Assembly (NCBI GenBank): GCA_902777325.1
Contig: CACYTH010000011.1
Location: 1 to 62,896, forward strand
DNA from: an uncultured Coriobacteriaceae bacterium
Lineage (GTDB): Bacteria > Actinomycetota > Coriobacteriia > Coriobacteriales > Atopobiaceae
Reading direction: 5' to 3'
DNA length: 62,896 bases
The stretch's first letter is position 1. Each line of letters begins with the position of its first letter. The notes beneath the pieces are model-generated. The model did no database searches. It was not told the DNA's origin and worked only from the letters and a program-made list of their open reading frames with translations. This document shows, piece after piece, positions 24,477 to 34,757 of this stretch. The position numbers and the translations under genes were made by a program.

Positions 24477-27373
24477 TGTCGATGTCATGGGTCCTTGCGT
24501 CAATGGGCGACGCAGAGGGTACGGCCTTGGTGGATGGGCAGGAGGTTCGCATTGCCGCCTGCTCCTCCCAGCGCGTGGAGATGGATCGCAGTCTCGTGCT
24601 GCTTGCCGACACGGGCAAGCTTGCCGACTCGCAGGACAGCTTTGTCTTCTGCTATCGGACGATCGACCCCTCTACGGAGGGATTCCGTCTCTCGGCAACC
24701 GTAACGGCATCCGAGGCTTCATCGAGGGCAGACCAACAGTCGGGTTGCGGCATCATGCTCGCGGATTCCGATGCGTGCGAGCAACGACGGTGCTGCCACA
24801 GGAACAGCCTCCTGCTCGGGCGCTTTGGGCGTGCGCGTGCGCTTGGTACGCGTCTCGTTGCTGGGCATGTCCGCCCAGACTGCTTTGAGCCTACCAACGC
24901 GCGCGTTGTCGACGAGAGTAGGGCGTTCTCGGTTGAGGACGACAAGCCCTTTGCCGGCAGGGCCAGGGAGTTTGCCGCCGAGAAGACCGATGGGGGCCTT
25001 GTCCTTACCTGTGACGGGCAGCGTATGGAGGTCCCTGGCTGCGACTTTCTCATGAGACAGGACCCCTCGCTCATCTGCGTGGGATTTGCCGTGGCCCGAG
25101 GCGTGCGCATGGAGGTGCACGACATCGAGTTTGCCACTTGGCCTGGCGTTGCCAGCCATACGCCCGAGGGGACCATCCGAAGCAGCATCCCGGACTATCC
25201 GTTTGACCGCAGGCTTGTTTCAGATGCCTGTGCCGAGGGCTCTGTTGCGGGGGAGGCCTTGCCGCAGGTCTGCTATGTGGCGCCAACGGGAAGCCCTGAT
25301 GCCTCTGGTCGCGCGGATGAGCCCACGACGCTCGAGCGGGCACTCTCCTCGGCACGGCCCGGCATGCGGATCGTGCTGAAGGATGGCGGGTACCGCCCAG
25401 AGCGACCGCTGGTGATTGCCGCCGGGATCAGCGGAACCGTGGACGAGCCGATTGCGCTTGAGGCCGAGCACCCGAGAAAGGCCTATGTCGACGGCGTGCT
25501 CATGACGCGGGGCCAACCGCTTCTCGTGCTCGATGCGGACTTCTGGCGCGTTGAGGGCTTGGTTCTGTGCAACAGCCCGTTGTCGGGCCTCACCGTCTTT
25601 GGCAGCGCAAACCGCATCGTCAACTGCGAGGCCTATGCAAACGGTGACACGGGCATCCTCGTCATCTCTCGTCCCGGCGCCGATCGTCGCGACTGGCCGA
25701 GCCGTAACCTGGTCAAGGACTGCGACAGCCATCACAACTGCGATATCTACCGCTGCAATGCCGATGGGTTTGGGGCAAAGCTGCGCGTGGGAGAGGGCAA
25801 CGTCTTCTATCGCTGCCTTGCCTACCAAAACATTGACGACGGGTTTGACCTGTATGCCAAGAGCATCTTTGGCCCCATCGGGTCTGTGGAGCTTGACAGC
25901 TGCGTGGCCTACCAGAATGGGACCATGGGTGAGGCCGGCGCTGCCCGGACAAAGCCCGGTGGTGCAGGCTTCAAACTTGGCGGAGAGAACCAAGTGGTTG
26001 CACATGAGGTTTGGAACTGCCTTGCCGTGGGCAATGCGCAGGCGGGATTCTCGGCGAACTCGAACCCTGCGGGCAGCCTTCACTTTTGCACGGCCGTCGC
26101 CAACGGAAGGACGCCCAGAAACAACGTGGACCTCTGCTCGACGCCCGAGTCCGGGTGGACCAAGGAGGGCGCTCTTGTGATCGAGCGGGCGCGCGGCCTG
26201 TCGTGTTTGGACGATGTTGTGCGACGCGACCCGGATGGCTACCTTGTGGCTGCCCCCTCGCTTGCTCCGAGAAGGGGCTGCGGTAGGCGACGGGGAGCCT
26301 CGCTGGGAATACGGAGGAACGTCCTGCTGTTTGTCAGCTCGATAAGCGGTGGAGGGGCGGAGCGCGTGGCCTGCGCACTTGCCAACAGGCTCTGCGTGCG
26401 GCACAACGTCTACCTGCTGTATTTGGGGCAGAAGGACGAGGAGGCCTATCCGGTAGATCCACGGGTGACCACGGTCAGCGCTGCCGGCATTACGTATCGC
26501 CATCATCCCACGAGGCTGGGGGCGCTCATTGCCAGCCGATATCTCTCGGTACGCAGGCTTCTCCTTCTCCAGAGGATCCGTGCGGCCTATCGCATCGAAA
26601 CCACCATCAGCTTTCTGGTGACGCCCAACAGCCTGAATGCCATGAGCTTTGGCGGGTATCGGATCGTGAGCGAGCGGAACGACCCCTCCCAGAAGGAGGG
26701 ACGCTACTTCAAGAAGTCACTCCAAAGCTGCAGACGCGCGGACTACGTCGTCTTTCAGACCAAGAAGGTGCGAGCGATGTTCCCGCGCTCCGTGCAGGAG
26801 AAGAGCTGCATCATTCACAACCCCGTGACGGTGCCTTGCCATGCGGGGTCCTCGCGCAAGAGGATCGTCGCCATGGGCAGGCTTCATCCCCAGAAGAACT
26901 TCTCGCTGCTCATTGGGGCGTTTGCGACGTTTGCCCAGAGCCATCGCGACCACACCCTGCATATCTTTGGGCGGGGGCCGCAGCTTGACGAGCTGCGACA
27001 GCAGGCGTGCAATCTGGGGGTTGGCGACTCGGTCTTCTTTGAGGGCTACCGGACCGATGTGCACGAGGCAATGCGGGATGCAGAGGCGTTCGTGCTCTCG
27101 TCAGACTACGAGGGCATGTCAAATGCCCTGATAGAGGCCATGATGATGGGCTTGCCCTGCATATCGACCGCCTGCACGGGCTCCGACGAGCTCATAACCG
27201 ACGGGGAGGATGGCCTTTTGGTCCCCGTAGGGGATGCGGACGCGCTGGCGGAGGCCATGGGACGCTTGGCGGACGACCAGGCACTGAGGGAGAGGCTTGC
27301 GCAAGGCGCGCGCCTTCGTGCGCTCGACTTTGCCCTCGAGGATGTTATACGAGCATGGGAGAGGATTCTCTGA
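24476..27373 (+). CDS. PL9-type beta-helix lyase-like protein fused to a GT4 glycosyltransferase
   Basis: A 965-residue protein read from GTG 24476 (overlapping the Stealth stop). Residues ~1-225 form a beta-rich, DUF1349/concanavalin-like domain. Residues ~265-585 are a right-handed beta-helix with the PL9 pectate-lyase signature N-A-D-G-F-G-A-K-L-R-V-G-E-G-N-V-F and N-I-D-D-G-F-D-L-Y-A-K, which keeps the calcium-binding Asp and catalytic-type Lys. Residues ~617-965 are a complete GT4: S-G-G-G-A-E-R-V near 626, G-R-L-H-P-Q-K-N, and S-D-Y-E-G-M-S-N-A-L-I-E-A-M. No signal peptide is present, so the lyase domain should face the cytoplasm. The frame is open across the junction. The fusion may be native or may come from a deletion of an intergenic region, as nearby genes show deletions. 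Confidence 0.8.
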   Translation: MSMSWVLASMGDAEGTALVDGQEVRIAACSSQRVEMDRSLVLLADTGKLADSQDSFVFCYRTIDPSTEGFRLSATVTASEASSRADQQSGCGIMLADSDACEQRRCCHRNSLLLGRFGRARALGTRLVAGHVRPDCFEPTNARVVDESRAFSVEDDKPFAGRAREFAAEKTDGGLVLTCDGQRMEVPGCDFLMRQDPSLICVGFAVARGVRMEVHDIEFATWPGVASHTPEGTIRSSIPDYPFDRRLVSDACAEGSVAGEALPQVCYVAPTGSPDASGRADEPTTLERALSSARPGMRIVLKDGGYRPERPLVIAAGISGTVDEPIALEAEHPRKAYVDGVLMTRGQPLLVLDADFWRVEGLVLCNSPLSGLTVFGSANRIVNCEAYANGDTGILVISRPGADRRDWPSRNLVKDCDSHHNCDIYRCNADGFGAKLRVGEGNVFYRCLAYQNIDDGFDLYAKSIFGPIGSVELDSCVAYQNGTMGEAGAARTKPGGAGFKLGGENQVVAHEVWNCLAVGNAQAGFSANSNPAGSLHFCTAVANGRTPRNNVDLCSTPESGWTKEGALVIERARGLSCLDDVVRRDPDGYLVAAPSLAPRRGCGRRRGASLGIRRNVLLFVSSISGGGAERVACALANRLCVRHNVYLLYLGQKDEEAYPVDPRVTTVSAAGITYRHHPTRLGALIASRYLSVRRLLLLQRIRAAYRIETTISFLVTPNSLNAMSFGGYRIVSERNDPSQKEGRYFKKSLQSCRRADYVVFQTKKVRAMFPRSVQEKSCIIHNPVTVPCHAGSSRKRIVAMGRLHPQKNFSLLIGAFATFAQSHRDHTLHIFGRGPQLDELRQQACNLGVGDSVFFEGYRTDVHEAMRDAEAFVLSSDYEGMSNALIEAMMMGLPCISTACTGSDELITDGEDGLLVPVGDADALAEAMGRLADDQALRERLAQGARLRALDFALEDVIRAWERIL

Positions 27374-29121
27374 TGTGGGAAATCATCAAACGATGCGTGT
27401 CGGTGCTTACCGTGCGAGAGCGACGGTCTCTCATACCACTTGTCCTGATGATGGTCTTTGGTGGCCTGATCGAGTCGGTGAGTGTGGGCCTCGTCATTCC
27501 ACTCATCGCGGGCATCATAGACTCGGGTCAGCTGACAGAGGGCACGGTGGGCAGCATCCTCAGGGCCGTCTTTGGCGAGCGGGACGGAAGCAGCTACCTC
27601 GCTCTGCTCCTTGTCGTCATGGCGATGGTGTTTATCGGCAAGAACGCGTTTCTGCTCTGGCGCACCTACCAACAGAACAAGGTGGCCGCCACGGTGCGCC
27701 AACGCGTGCAGAAGCGCCTGCTGCACTACTATCTGACGCGGCCGTACAGCTTCTACCTCGACGTCGAGTCGGGCGATGTCCTGCGTACCCTCAATAATGA
27801 CAGCGACCAGTTCTACCAGCTGTTCTCCAACGTGCTCGGCTTCTTCTCGAGCCTTGTCATCACCGTGATCATGGCGACGTTGGTGCTTCTCATCCACCCG
27901 CAGATCACGATGGTTCTCGTCGTTGTCCTCTTTGCCCAGTACGTGGTGATCCTGCGCGTCATTCGCCCGCATATGCGCAAGTTGGGCCTGGTGTACCGTT
28001 CCACGCTTGGGCACGGCAACAGCCTTGTGGTGCAGATGGTCCGTGGCATCAAGTCGATCAAGATCGCCAGGCGCGAGTCGTACTTTGAGGACCGCTACAG
28101 GGCCGACCTCGACAAGGCCATTCGGTCGCGCATCCTGGAGCAGTCAATCTCGGCAGCCCCGCAGCGCCTCATCGAGGCGTTTACCGTGTCGGCCTTGCTT
28201 GGGTACCTGCTCACGCTGGTCCTTGCCGGCGAGGACATGTCCGGCCTGATCCCGGTGCTCTCCGCCTTTGTCCTGGCGGCGTCGCGCATCCTTCCCTGCG
28301 TCGGCGGCATCTCGAGCTCGGTCAGCAACGCGCACTACTTCGAGAGCTCCCTCACGCGCGTCAAGGAGATTGACGACCTGCTCAAGCGCGAGGAGGCCGA
28401 GGCGGCCGAGAAGGCAGGCGCGAGTCTTGGCGCCCCCGAGACCTTCGAGCGGGAGATCTCCTTGGAGCATGTCTCCTTCTCCTATCCCAACAGCAACCAG
28501 ACCGTGCTCCAAGACGCGAGCCTGACGATACCTCGCAACAGCTCGATCGGCATCGTTGGCGCCTCCGGGGCGGGAAAGACCACGCTTGTGGACGTGCTGC
28601 TCGGCCTGCTCGAGCCAGATGACGGATCCATCAGCATGGATGGCGCACGCGTGGACACGTCATCTGCGGCCTGGCGCTCCAAGTTCGCCTACATTCCGCA
28701 GAGCGTCTTCATGCTTACGGGCACCATCCGCAACAACGTCACCTTTGGGACGAGAGACGGCGAGGCTGACGACGAGCGCGTGTGGCAGGCGCTCGAGATG
28801 GCCCAGCTTGCGGACTACGTGCGATCGCTCGAGCACGGCCTTGACTCCGAGGTGGGCGAGGCTGGCGTCAAGCTCTCGGGTGGGCAGGTCCAGCGCCTTG
28901 GCATAGCGCGTGCGCTCTACGACAACACCCCCATCCTCGTGTTGGACGAGGCGACCTCGGCCCTCGACAACGAGACGGAGGAGGCGCTCATGCAGTCGAT
29001 CACGAGCATCCAGGGCAAGAAGACGCTCATAATCATCGCGCATCGCCTGACCACCATCGAGAACTGCGACCGCGTCTATCGTGTCGAGGGCGGCACGGTC
29101 TGCGAGGACACGGCCCGATAG
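27373..29121 (+). CDS. PglK-like ABC transporter (lipid-linked glycan flippase)
   Basis: A 582-residue fused half-transporter. Six membrane segments lie in residues ~1-310, followed by an ATPase domain with Walker A G-A-S-G-A-G-K-T-T-L, signature L-S-G-G-Q-V-Q-R-L-G-I-A-R-A-L and Walker B I-L-V-L-D-E-A-T-S-A-L. The overall layout and the glycan-operon setting match PglK/WlaB, which flips lipid-linked oligosaccharide across the membrane. The ATG overlaps the upstream stop (TGATG). No Wzx flippase or Wzy polymerase is visible in the operon, so this protein is the only export candidate. Peptide or lipid A export is a less likely alternative. Confidence 0.85.
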   Translation: MWEIIKRCVSVLTVRERRSLIPLVLMMVFGGLIESVSVGLVIPLIAGIIDSGQLTEGTVGSILRAVFGERDGSSYLALLLVVMAMVFIGKNAFLLWRTYQQNKVAATVRQRVQKRLLHYYLTRPYSFYLDVESGDVLRTLNNDSDQFYQLFSNVLGFFSSLVITVIMATLVLLIHPQITMVLVVVLFAQYVVILRVIRPHMRKLGLVYRSTLGHGNSLVVQMVRGIKSIKIARRESYFEDRYRADLDKAIRSRILEQSISAAPQRLIEAFTVSALLGYLLTLVLAGEDMSGLIPVLSAFVLAASRILPCVGGISSSVSNAHYFESSLTRVKEIDDLLKREEAEAAEKAGASLGAPETFEREISLEHVSFSYPNSNQTVLQDASLTIPRNSSIGIVGASGAGKTTLVDVLLGLLEPDDGSISMDGARVDTSSAAWRSKFAYIPQSVFMLTGTIRNNVTFGTRDGEADDERVWQALEMAQLADYVRSLEHGLDSEVGEAGVKLSGGQVQRLGIARALYDNTPILVLDEATSALDNETEEALMQSITSIQGKKTLIIIAHRLTTIENCDRVYRVEGGTVCEDTAR

Positions 29122-29282
29122 CTCCGCGCCTTCACGAGGGATGCGACAGACTGGCACGGATGGGGCGCACCGGGTATGTCCGGATGGCCTTCTCGCGCTG
29201 ATGCCTTGTCTGGCAACACGCGCGAGGCGAATGCCCGTATCATTGTGTGAGTCATCTGCATCTACGAGCGAGGAGGAATCGC

Positions 29283-30455
<1,173 letters not shown>

Positions 30456-30486
30456 CGCACGAGATGAGCTGCCTGGGATTGTTCTC

Positions 30487-30684
30487 GTGGCTGCGGCGGG
30501 GCGGGTCGGACAGGCGCCGTGGGACAGGGAGCGGGTGGGACAGGGGACGTGGGACAGGGGACGTGCCTGGTGTCCCACCTCGACCTGATCAGGTGGGACA
30601 CCAGGCACGTCCCCTGTCCCACGTCCCCTGTCCCACCCGCTCCCTGTCCCACGGCGCCTGTCCGACCCGCCCCGCCGCAGCCAC
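30487..30684. repeat. 198-bp perfect inverted repeat (94-bp arms, 10-bp loop)
   Basis: The arm 30487-30580 is the exact reverse complement of 30591-30684, by base-by-base reading; the centre is CGACCTGATC. The arm contains GTGGCTGCGGCGGGG, then three variants of GTGGGACAGGG and finally the family core TGGGACAGGGGACGTGCC/TGGTGTCCCA. It lies between the convergent stops of malic enzyme and the DUF4129-like gene, with no T run. Confidence 0.95.
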
Positions 30685-30696
30685 GGGCAGTTCCTG

Positions 30697-32046
30697 CTAC
30701 ATGAGCCAGAAGGGGCCCGTGAGGTAGCCCGGCCAACCCATCGAGAGTCGAGCGTATGCCGGCAGCGCGTCAAAGACCTGCCAGCATGCGTCAATCTCGG
30801 CCTCGGTCGCATCGAGCCCCGCGTAGCGCGCCTTCTCGTAGACGCTGGTGATCGTCTGCCAGCAGTTCTCGTCAAGCCCAGCCGCTTCGGAGATCGCCAG
30901 CAGATCGTCCGCATGCAGGACGAGGAACTCGTGTGGCGTCTCGTCATCGCTGCGCTCGATGCCCAAGGCCCCAAGGCGCGAGAGAATCTCGAGGTAGATC
31001 CTAGCGGCGCGGTCGGCGGGGCTTGCCTCGCCCTCGATGGAGCGCCTGGTGCGCTTGCGCAGCAGAAGGCGAATCGCAAAGGGGAGGACGAGCAGCGCCA
31101 TGACCGCGACAACGGCAATGGCGGCCCAAAGGGCTCTGGGGAGACCGCTGCGCGCACCGCTCGTGCCGCTCGTCGCAGGCGTCGTCTCGCCACCCTCTAC
31201 CGCCAGCTCCTCGAGGCCCTCCAATGCAGTGCCCTCGTGCCCGCCCTCTCCGGTGGTTCCGTCGACAGGTGTTACGCGACCTTCGTGCTCGATATCAACC
31301 GTCGTCTCAAACGAGCCTGATGTGTCGACGCTACGACTCCAGCCCTGCCACCAGCCGATGCCAATCGCAAGCAGCAGGCTCAGGATGCTAACGCCTGCGG
31401 CAAGCAGCATTGCCTGCACGGGGACAGGCAGGTGCCTCTTTTTGTTCACATCGTGTGTCGCAGGCCTGTTCAGCGGGAAAGAGCTGACGGTGATGCGTGA
31501 CGGAGAGGACCGGATGATGAAGATGGCCATATACGCGGCCGTGCTGACGAGATGGAAGATGGCAATGGGGGAGTCGGATTCGATGAAGGCCGAGCCCAGG
31601 ACCGCTACGGACATAAGAACGTAGATGAGCGTCCCCCGCAACCGTGTAAGGTAGAACAGAACCGCGCCGAAGGACGTGAGCATGTAGATGGAGGCCCCAA
31701 CGCCTAATCCGGGCGAGTTGGCCGGCGCATTTCCAAAGGTCATCATGGGGAACAAGGACAGGAGTGACGTGCCGAAGATCGCTAACAGGCTCGTCATGCC
31801 TGGGTTGCTCGTAAGGTACGTGAGGATATAGAACATGCTCTGCAGCAAGGTCTGGATGACGATCGCGAGCAGGGCATTATTGCCGATGTTGGCACCGTCG
31901 GAGTACATCATGACGGTGAGTGCGGAGCTCGTGGCCACGATGGAGAGGAGAAGCTCGGGCAAAAGCGCCTTAAAGCGCTCGTGGGCATCGGGAAGCCAGA
32001 ACGGCCCCCTGGCGACATATGCGTTGTTCGAGCGTTTCGCCTTCAT
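30697..32046 (-). CDS. membrane protein of the MoxR/DUF58 operon, TgpA-like without a transglutaminase core
   Basis: A 449-residue protein starting at ATG 32046, overlapping the DUF58 stop. About six transmembrane segments fill residues ~25-190, followed by a cytoplasmic loop and another helix near 225-245. An outer loop of about 85 residues rich in Gly, Glu and Thr comes next, then a last helix (~315-335) and a cytoplasmic DUF4129-like tail (Y-L-E-I-L-S-R-L-G-A-L-G near 360). In TgpA/DUF3488 proteins the outer loop carries a transglutaminase domain with Cys-His-Asp; none is seen here, and the usual length is ~700 or more. It is the third gene of the operon on the minus strand. Confidence 0.7.
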   Translation of the reverse strand: MKAKRSNNAYVARGPFWLPDAHERFKALLPELLLSIVATSSALTVMMYSDGANIGNNALLAIVIQTLLQSMFYILTYLTSNPGMTSLLAIFGTSLLSLFPMMTFGNAPANSPGLGVGASIYMLTSFGAVLFYLTRLRGTLIYVLMSVAVLGSAFIESDSPIAIFHLVSTAAYMAIFIIRSSPSRITVSSFPLNRPATHDVNKKRHLPVPVQAMLLAAGVSILSLLLAIGIGWWQGWSRSVDTSGSFETTVDIEHEGRVTPVDGTTGEGGHEGTALEGLEELAVEGGETTPATSGTSGARSGLPRALWAAIAVVAVMALLVLPFAIRLLLRKRTRRSIEGEASPADRAARIYLEILSRLGALGIERSDDETPHEFLVLHADDLLAISEAAGLDENCWQTITSVYEKARYAGLDATEAEIDACWQVFDALPAYARLSMGWPGYLTGPFWLM

Positions 32047-33488
32047 CACGACATCACCTCCCGAATGATATCGGGGCCCTTTGTCAGCGAGACGACGCCG
32101 ATCGACTCCGCGCGGAGGCGACTGTCGAAGGCCTCCTGCTGGGCGATCTCCGCCTGGCCCATGGTGGGCATGGCGTGCACCACGGTCAGGGGAACCCCGC
32201 GGTGGTGGCTTGCGATAAGCGCCTGCACGCTCCACTCGGAAAGCCTGCTTGTGGCAAAGATCACATAGCCGGCCGATCCGTCGGTAAGCGACTGTATGGC
32301 AGTGACGCTCTGCCGACGGGCGTCTTGCGACCATCCGGGACGCTTTGCGACCTCGACAAACCAGCCAAGGGACGCCGGGCCCTTCCAGTCAGACTCGACG
32401 AGCGTGCCCGCGCGGTTGACAAAGCGTAGTTGTCCTGCAAGCCCGTTCTCTCGTGCGTGCTCTATCAGCGAGAAGCCGCCCTCGAGCATGGTGTCGTGCT
32501 GGTGGAAGACGCTGTTGAGGGAGCTGGAAGTCAGCTCTTGGCCATAGGGATCAAAGAGCAGCGTAACTGCAGAGAACGTGGAGTCCTCGAAGAGCTTGGT
32601 GTAGAGCTCGCCCTGTCGGTGCGCCACCAGCTTCCAGTGGATTCTTCTCAGCGAGTCGCCTGGGCGGTAGTCGCGCACGCGGTCGTAGTCGAGCGCGTCC
32701 ATGGGCGTGTCCGGTATCCCCTCATCCATCTGCGTCGTCTTACGAGACTCCGGGATGCCGCGCGCGAGCCTGTAAATGTTGGGTACCACGCGCACGCGCC
32801 ACGTGCCTGCCGGGCCGCTCACGTACGAGAAGATGCCGAGGAGGTCAAACACGCGGACGCCTTCGGATTGCAGCGTGAAGATGCCCACATGGTTGAAGGA
32901 GCTCCCTGCCGCGTTGGGCAGGCTGCTGCGCGCGGGAAGCGAGAAGGGTTCGCTCGTGGAGGCGATCGTCGGCTGATTTGCGAGCGCGGCGTTGCCCTCG
33001 TCGTCAGGTGTGAGGACAAAGCCCAGCTCGCCACGCAGGACGGGCAGGCGCGAGGTGTTGACCACGGTGGCGAGGGCGGCGGTCGTGTCGAGGCGAGTGA
33101 CCTGGAGTGTGACCACGCTCTCGTGCAGCGCGCCATTCTCGGCATCGCGCTTGAGTCGCTTCTTCAGGACATCGAGAAGCCTCTTGGGGTGCTCGTCGGA
33201 CTGGTTTGTCGCGCGGTCCTCGATGAGCTCGTCGAGGTCGAGGAAGCTCACGTGCACTTTGGGTCCGACGACCCAAAGGTATGCGGTGGACAGGACGAAC
33301 ACGGCGGTGACGAGTGCCGCCGTGAGCAGCGGAGTCAGGGAGTCATCCCCGCCGAACCACAGAGAAATGACAAGCATCACCACAAGTGCGACTACGATCG
33401 TCTTTATGGATCGCTTGATGGCTACGCGCCAATTGAATGGCCGGCGCGGGCGGCGTGCCACTTTGGCCGAGCGTCTGAAGATTGCCAT
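32046..33488 (-). CDS. DUF58 domain protein
   Basis: A 480-residue protein. Two hydrophobic segments (residues ~35-75) anchor it. Then follow a beta-rich middle region and the DUF58 signature D-Y-D-R-V-R-D-Y-R-P-G-D-S-L-R-R-I-H-W-K-L-V-A-H near residue 265, followed by a von Willebrand-like C-terminal half. DUF58 proteins always accompany MoxR ATPases and are thought to assemble or activate partner proteins at the membrane; the exact role is unknown. An N-terminal Arg/Lys-rich stretch (ARRPRRPFNWR) fits inside-facing topology. It follows moxR by 14 bases and overlaps the next gene. Confidence 0.9.
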   Translation of the reverse strand: MAIFRRSAKVARRPRRPFNWRVAIKRSIKTIVVALVVMLVISLWFGGDDSLTPLLTAALVTAVFVLSTAYLWVVGPKVHVSFLDLDELIEDRATNQSDEHPKRLLDVLKKRLKRDAENGALHESVVTLQVTRLDTTAALATVVNTSRLPVLRGELGFVLTPDDEGNAALANQPTIASTSEPFSLPARSSLPNAAGSSFNHVGIFTLQSEGVRVFDLLGIFSYVSGPAGTWRVRVVPNIYRLARGIPESRKTTQMDEGIPDTPMDALDYDRVRDYRPGDSLRRIHWKLVAHRQGELYTKLFEDSTFSAVTLLFDPYGQELTSSSLNSVFHQHDTMLEGGFSLIEHARENGLAGQLRFVNRAGTLVESDWKGPASLGWFVEVAKRPGWSQDARRQSVTAIQSLTDGSAGYVIFATSRLSEWSVQALIASHHRGVPLTVVHAMPTMGQAEIAQQEAFDSRLRAESIGVVSLTKGPDIIREVMS

Positions 33489-33502
33489 GGCGTTCGGCAG
33501 CT

Positions 33503-34462
33503 CTAGCGCTGAGGGCCAAGGGGCACGGGCGTGTTGTCGAGGATCCGGGCAAACACCGAGTTTACGGTCTTCCCCTTTGCGTGCGCCTCGGCGGTGATGA
33601 TGAGACGATGACGCAGCGTGTAGGGGGCGAGGAACTTGATGTCGTCGACGGTCACGTGGCTGCGTCCCTGGAAGAGCGCCCAGGCACGAGCGAGCGCGAG
33701 CGTTGCCAGGCCGCCGCGGGGCGACGAGCCGAGCAGGAGGTCGCTTGATCTGCGCGTGGCTTCAACGATGTTGAGGATGTAGTTGCACACGTCGTCGCTC
33801 ACCGTGACGGTGTCCACAATCTCCTGGAGCTTGAGGATGTCCATGGCGGTGGCGACGGAGCCGAGCCTCGTCTTTGCGTCCTTGTCGCGACGCAGGATGG
33901 AGAGCTCGCTCGCGCGGTTGGGGTAGCCGAGCGAGAGGCGGCACATGAAGCGGTCGATCTGCGCCTCGGGCAGGGGATAGGTCCCGTAGTGCTCGATGGG
34001 GTTCTGCGAGGCGATTACGAAGAAGGGCTTCGCGAGGACGTGCGTCTCTCCGTCGACGGTGACTTGGGCCTCTTCCATGGCCTCGAGCATGGCGGACTGC
34101 GTCTTGGGGCTGGCACGGTTGATCTCGTCCGCCAGCACGATGTTGGCCATAACGGCGCCTGGCCTGAATTCGAAGTCGTTGGTCTTCTGGTTGTAGATGT
34201 AGAAGCCGCTGATGTCGGAGGGCATCACGTCGGGCGTGAACTGGATGCGGCGGTAGTAGCAGCGCACCGAGCTGGCGAGTGCGGAGGCGAGGCTCGTCTT
34301 GCCCGTGCCGGGCACGTCCTCGAGAAGCACGTGGCCGCCGGCGGCCAGCGCCGCGACGACGAGCTTGACCTCGGTGGTCTTGCCGTACAGGACCGTCTCG
34401 ATGTTTGCGACGATGGAGGTCAGGGTCTTGTGGGCCCAGGCATAGGTGGTGACGTCAGGCAT
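33503..34462 (-). CDS. MoxR family AAA+ ATPase
   Basis: A 319-residue protein. The ATG at 34462 has AAAGGA upstream; the open frame extends to 34525 without support. Walker A is G-H-V-L-L-E-D-V-P-G-T-G-K-T-S-L, and Walker B I-V-L-A-D-E-I-N-R-A-S-P-K-T-Q-S-A. The MoxR motif F-F-V-I-A-S-Q-N-P-I-E-H-Y-G-T-Y-P-L-P-E-A-Q-I-D-R-F follows. MoxR ATPases act as chaperones on VWA/DUF58 partners, here the two downstream genes. The gene starts the minus-strand operon; the region upstream, shared with the divergent EIIB-ROK gene, carries a long inverted repeat. Confidence 0.94.
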   Translation of the reverse strand: MPDVTTYAWAHKTLTSIVANIETVLYGKTTEVKLVVAALAAGGHVLLEDVPGTGKTSLASALASSVRCYYRRIQFTPDVMPSDISGFYIYNQKTNDFEFRPGAVMANIVLADEINRASPKTQSAMLEAMEEAQVTVDGETHVLAKPFFVIASQNPIEHYGTYPLPEAQIDRFMCRLSLGYPNRASELSILRRDKDAKTRLGSVATAMDILKLQEIVDTVTVSDDVCNYILNIVEATRRSSDLLLGSSPRGGLATLALARAWALFQGRSHVTVDDIKFLAPYTLRHRLIITAEAHAKGKTVNSVFARILDNTPVPLGPQR

Positions 34463-34573
34463 GGCAGTCCTTTCGCGGGGCATGTTGTGCGCTGTCAGCC
34501 CAGACAACACGCACGTGATGGTCACGTGGCCATTCTAACGGACATTCGGGTGCGAGGCCGCAGGCTGGGACGG

Positions 34574-34649
34574 GGTGGGACAGGGGACGTGCCTGGTGTC
34601 CCACTTTGATCAGTCAAAGCGGGACACCAGGCACGTCCCCTGTCCCACC
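34574..34649. repeat. 76-bp inverted repeat of the TGGGACAGGGGACG family
   Basis: Thirty-six-base arms with one mismatch around TCAG, ending in CTTTGA/TCAAAG at the centre. It lies in the divergent promoter region between moxR and the EIIB-ROK gene, so it is not simply a terminator here. Confidence 0.92.
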
Positions 34650-34757
34650 TGTCCCAGCCCGTCCCGCCTGTCCCGCGCCACCCCGTCCCGGCCCGCGGCC
34701 CCGCACCCGACCACCGCACGCGATACAATAGGCCTACCACCTCGAGAAAGGCCTGCC

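Noticed and set aside
30487..30684. CRISPR-like array
   Set aside because: The repeated GGGACAGG units are mirrored around one centre and have no equal-length unique spacers; no cas genes are present.
30464..30736. Small ORFs inside the 198-bp palindrome on both strands
   Set aside because: They are translations of the GGGACAGG arms and mirror each other; there is no start signal.
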